A stretch of DNA of 16,082 bases, taken from an uncultured Armatimonadota bacterium. GTDB lineage: Bacteria > Armatimonadota > Armatimonadia > Armatimonadales > Armatimonadaceae. Every line of letters begins with the position of its first letter. Positions within the stretch are counted from its first letter, which is position 1. The position numbers and the translations under genes are program-made. The stretch is taken from assembly GCA_903915615.1 (NCBI GenBank), contig CAIWTR010000037.1, forward strand, positions 1-16,082, in the 5' to 3' direction. This document shows positions 13,548-16,082 of the stretch, one piece after another. Under the pieces are notes generated by a model that saw only the letters and a list, made by a program, of their open reading frames with translations, did no database searches and was not told where the DNA came from.

Positions 13548-13563
13548 CAACTAGATGTTGATT
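13548..13563. promoter_or_regulatory. NrdR box 2
   Basis: CAACTAGATGTTGATT has a core CTAGATGTTG that matches 8 of 10 core positions of the NrdR consensus, and CAAC / GTTG is symmetric. A 16-bp gap separates it from box 1. NrdR is a zinc-finger/ATP-cone repressor of ribonucleotide reductase genes; its own gene is not in this window. Confidence 0.6.
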
Positions 13564-13610
13564 CTCACGTAGATGCGGCATTTGGTAGTTGTTGATAGGA
13601 AGTGCTGTAG

Positions 13611-14720
13611 ATGACGACGATCCCGACAAAAAGCAAGACCACCAGGGTTGAGCTCGGAACTAAGGTATTTGAACTGGATGAGGCCAAAGCGATAGAGGCT
13701 CTTCAGGCAAAACGTGTGATTAACGGTCGGGCAACGATGACGTTCAACCTTTTGCCGCTCAAGTACCAGTGGGCGTACGAAATCTACCGCAAGATGAAGG
13801 CAAATCACTGGGAGCCAGAAGATATCCCAATGCAGCGCGACATCGAGCAATGGCGCTCAGAATCTGCGCTCACCGAGATCGACCGCTGGATTCTCCGGAT
13901 GGCGGTTGGCTACTTCAGTGCTGCCGAAGGAATCGTCGGGGATAACATCCAGCACGTTGTCCGCGAGCTGGTCACGGCAAGTGAAATCAAGTTAGTTCTT
14001 GGTCGCCATGCGCATGAGGAAAATATCCATGCGGATAGCCTCCTCTACATGATCTCGTCCCTTGGCCTGAATCCACATGAGTGCGAGGCGATGTTCGAGG
14101 ACATCCCGACGATCAAGAAGAAGAACGAGTTCGTCAGCCGCATTTCCAATTCTTTGCGGCGTGACATTGACCTGACAAATCCTGACAATCAAAGGCTGCT
14201 CGCCAAGAACATTTTCGTGTTTGGGCAGTGCATGGAAGGGACGCAGTTTTACGGTCTCTTCGGGATGATGCTGTCCCTTTACCGTCAGGGGAAGTTCCCA
14301 GGGATTGGAATGATGTTCCGCTACACATTGCGGGATGAATCAAACCACATCGAAGTTTTCCGCAACCTCTTTATCGCGTTGATTCAAGAGAACCACGAGC
14401 TGTGGACGGTGGGCTTCAAGCAGGAGCTGTCAGACCTGATGAAGGAAGCTGTTGCACTTGAGAAAGAGTTCATTCGGGACTGCCTGCCAGTGGCCGCTCT
14501 TGGGCTCTCATCGGAAGAGTTTGAAACGTATATCGATTACATCGCTGACCGTCGCCTCGAAGGTGTTGGCCTCGACCCACTGCACCCCGGCCTTGTAAAC
14601 CCACTTCCGTGGCTTGCAGAGCTGATGGACATCCGTAAAGAACAGAACTTCTTTGAGGGACGTGTCACGGAGTATCAGAAGTCGAGTTCGCTCAGTACTG
14701 TGGATGACGACGATCTTTAA
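13611..14720 (+). CDS. nrdB: Class I ribonucleotide reductase small subunit, class Ic-like (no radical tyrosine)
   Basis: A 369-residue ferritin-fold radical-generating subunit that pairs with NrdA to make dNTPs. The six metal ligands are all visible: E106 (FSAAEGIVGDN), E137 and H140 (EENIH), E209 (CMEGTQF), E243 and H246 (RDESNH). Compared with the E. coli sequence, the first ligand is Glu instead of Asp84, and the residue four after the first His, normally the radical Tyr122, is Leu144 (HADSL). Chlamydia class Ic proteins, which use a Mn/Fe centre, also have Glu first and Phe at that place. The rest (RDCLPVAALGL, YIADRRLEGVGL, FFEGRVTEYQ with Tyr355 for radical transfer) is close to the chlamydial type. 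AGGAAG 8 nt before the ATG is a good ribosome-binding site. Two NrdR boxes lie upstream; nrdA follows after 85 bp. Confidence 0.96.
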   Translation: MTTIPTKSKTTRVELGTKVFELDEAKAIEALQAKRVINGRATMTFNLLPLKYQWAYEIYRKMKANHWEPEDIPMQRDIEQWRSESALTEIDRWILRMAVGYFSAAEGIVGDNIQHVVRELVTASEIKLVLGRHAHEENIHADSLLYMISSLGLNPHECEAMFEDIPTIKKKNEFVSRISNSLRRDIDLTNPDNQRLLAKNIFVFGQCMEGTQFYGLFGMMLSLYRQGKFPGIGMMFRYTLRDESNHIEVFRNLFIALIQENHELWTVGFKQELSDLMKEAVALEKEFIRDCLPVAALGLSSEEFETYIDYIADRRLEGVGLDPLHPGLVNPLPWLAELMDIRKEQNFFEGRVTEYQKSSSLSTVDDDDL

Positions 14721-14766
14721 GTTCGGGCCTTTCCGGATTTTGGATGACAGCAGAGTTTGAATATGT

Positions 14767-14781
14767 CGGGCACTTGGCCCG
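14767..14781 (+). terminator. Weak intercistronic hairpin between nrdB and nrdA
   Basis: CGGGC-ACTTG-GCCCG is a 5-bp stem followed by GGTTTTCT. It is too short for a firm terminator but could reduce read-through and keep more NrdB than NrdA message. Confidence 0.3.
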
Positions 14782-14805
14782 GGTTTTCTGGAGTTGTGGT
14801 GAGTT

Positions 14806-16082
14806 ATGGCAACAAGATCGAATCTTCCTGAGATACTGCGTGACCTCGAAGTCAAAAAAGTCGTCGAGTCAAATGGACGGCCTCAGATTAACTGGGCGAC
14901 GCACCTGAGTGTTGCCCATGAGATCACCGATGCTGGGCACGTTCGTGTAATCAGTGAAGGTGCGGATGGTGGTGCTAGCCTTGCGCGGGTTGCGCAACTC
15001 GTGGGCGATGCGCTGGCCAATGTCTATGTTGCACGTGGCCTTGATGTCGACACAACCGCAAACCGTGAGTTTGTTTCGGGTGTCGCTCGTGGCGTCGCTG
15101 ACCGGATTGCATCCGTGGCACATGACACGCAGCTGATTCGCCTCTCTGAATACGACCTTTCGGTCTTGACGGAAGCGGTGTTGATTGAGCGCGGTTCCTT
15201 CGATGTGGCAAAAAGCCTTGTGATGCAGCGTGCGACTCTCCCGTTTGGTCGGGGAGTGGTTGCTGATCTCCGCTTAATCCGTCGTAATGGTCAAGTGGTT
15301 CCCTGGAATGCTGACAAAATCGAAATCGCGGTGCGCAAGGCATTCCTAAGCCTGCAGCTCGATTCGGAACTGGCCATCGAAATCGCAGAGAAGGTAACGC
15401 ACAGAGTCCGTACTCTGGGACGCTCCTATGTATCCATCGAAACAGTGCAGGACCTTGTTCAAGAAGAACTCATCCTCTCCGGCTACATGAAGGTTGCCGA
15501 GCACTACATCGTTTACAGAGCACAGCGTGCGCTGCTGCGTGCTCAGGAACAGGCGATGCTGGCAAGTGGCGACAACGCGCAGGTGTCGTTGCTTTCCGTG
15601 ATGGAACCGGATGGCTCCCTTGTTTTCTGGGATGGCGAAGACCTCAGAGCGAGAATCGAATTTGCGCGTATTGGCTTGGATCTGGCACTTGGTTCAACCG
15701 AGATTGAGGCTGAGCTCCTCCGTTCGGTACGCCCGGATATCTCGCGTAGCGACCTTGAGAAGACCATCATCCTCAATGCAAAGGCATTGATGGAGCGTGA
15801 TGCCGACTATGCCAAGTTTGCTGGCCATATTCTCTTGTCGTTTATCTACGAGGAGAGCCTTGGCTGGGACATCGTCCGTGATGGCGTTTCCGGGCTTCAG
15901 GCGGCACATGCAAAGGCGCTGCGTTCATCCCTCGAGCGGATGGTTGAAATCGGCCGTCTGGCGAAAGACATCCTGAACTACGACCTTGACCGCTTGGCAA
16001 AGGCGCTCGACCCATCGGCTGACCTCGACTTCGACTACCTCGGGTTGCAAACGCTCTACGACCGCTACCTCATCACGGATAA
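14806..16082 (+). CDS. nrdA: Class I ribonucleotide reductase large subunit, N-terminal 425 residues
   Basis: Open to the window edge, so only the regulatory N-terminus and the start of the catalytic barrel are seen. Residues 155-245 form a clear ATP-cone: LRLIRRNGQVVPWNADKIEIAVRKAF, then VQDLVQEELILSGYMKVAEHYIVYRAQR. Such domains sense dATP/ATP and set overall activity. Before it, residues 45-145 look like a second, degenerate cone: VRVISEGADGGASLARVAQLVGDAL, ending LTEAVLIERGSFDVAKSLVMQR, without the Lys/Arg nucleotide-binding pattern. The catalytic domain begins at LEKTIILNAKALMERDADYAKFAGHILLSFIYEE (317-350). Active-site cysteines lie beyond the edge. ATG 14806 follows an in-frame TGA by one codon; GGTGAG just upstream or GGAG 12 nt upstream may serve as ribosome-binding site. 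Confidence 0.95.
   Translation, partial: MATRSNLPEILRDLEVKKVVESNGRPQINWATHLSVAHEITDAGHVRVISEGADGGASLARVAQLVGDALANVYVARGLDVDTTANREFVSGVARGVADRIASVAHDTQLIRLSEYDLSVLTEAVLIERGSFDVAKSLVMQRATLPFGRGVVADLRLIRRNGQVVPWNADKIEIAVRKAFLSLQLDSELAIEIAEKVTHRVRTLGRSYVSIETVQDLVQEELILSGYMKVAEHYIVYRAQRALLRAQEQAMLASGDNAQVSLLSVMEPDGSLVFWDGEDLRARIEFARIGLDLALGSTEIEAELLRSVRPDISRSDLEKTIILNAKALMERDADYAKFAGHILLSFIYEESLGWDIVRDGVSGLQAAHAKALRSSLERMVEIGRLAKDILNYDLDRLAKALDPSADLDFDYLGLQTLYDRYLITD

Overview
This is a bacterial chromosomal window of moderate G+C. It carries mostly housekeeping and accessory metabolism genes on both strands, with no rRNA, CRISPR array, transposase or integrase. The lineage cannot be fixed from sequence alone. 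Clues are genes whose -10 box sits 6-8 nt before the start codon (leaderless mRNAs), a chlamydial-type (class Ic-like) ribonucleotide reductase, a menaquinone-type MenG/prenyl synthase pair, a DNA polymerase I without an intact proofreading site, and a REP-like palindrome of a kind I associate with Chloroflexota genomes. I lean weakly to an uncultured Chloroflexota or a similar group.

Layout. 1-420 (-) is the start of a glycoside-hydrolase-like gene cut by the window edge. 511-682 (-) is tRNA-Lys(CTT) with its own promoter and terminator. 779-1570 (+) encodes a PhyH-type Fe(II)/2-oxoglutarate dioxygenase. 1641-4201 is a NitT/TauT-like ABC importer split over two convergent units: lipoprotein binding protein on +, permease and ATPase on -. 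4366-5721 (+) encodes an exported protein with one CxxCH haem motif. 5770-7523 (+) is a translationally coupled menG/ubiE and long-chain polyprenyl diphosphate synthase pair for the respiratory quinone. 7533-8045 (-) is an O6-alkylguanine-DNA alkyltransferase, divergent from an SAM methyltransferase plus tandem-GNAT pair (8064-9853, +) with only 18 bp between start codons. 9854-10388 holds a REP-like palindrome, two 102-bp tandem repeats that copy the 3' end of tRNA-Arg(TCT), that tRNA, and the polA promoter. 10389-13190 (+) is polA. 13191-13610 is a regulatory region with a probable terminator, a strong sigma-70 promoter and two NrdR-like boxes. 13611-14720 is nrdB and 14806-end is the 5' part of nrdA.

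The points most worth a second look are the reductase pair (a small subunit with Leu in place of the radical Tyr and Glu as first metal ligand, and a large subunit with a degenerate extra ATP-cone), the recurrent leaderless start architecture, the tandem tRNA-Arg 3'-end repeats, two 7-6-7 inverted-repeat operators at leaderless promoters, and an approximately fourfold excess of the word GGATG/CATCC linked to a rule for choosing between GAT and GAC codons. I did not find a clearly new defence or mobile system.
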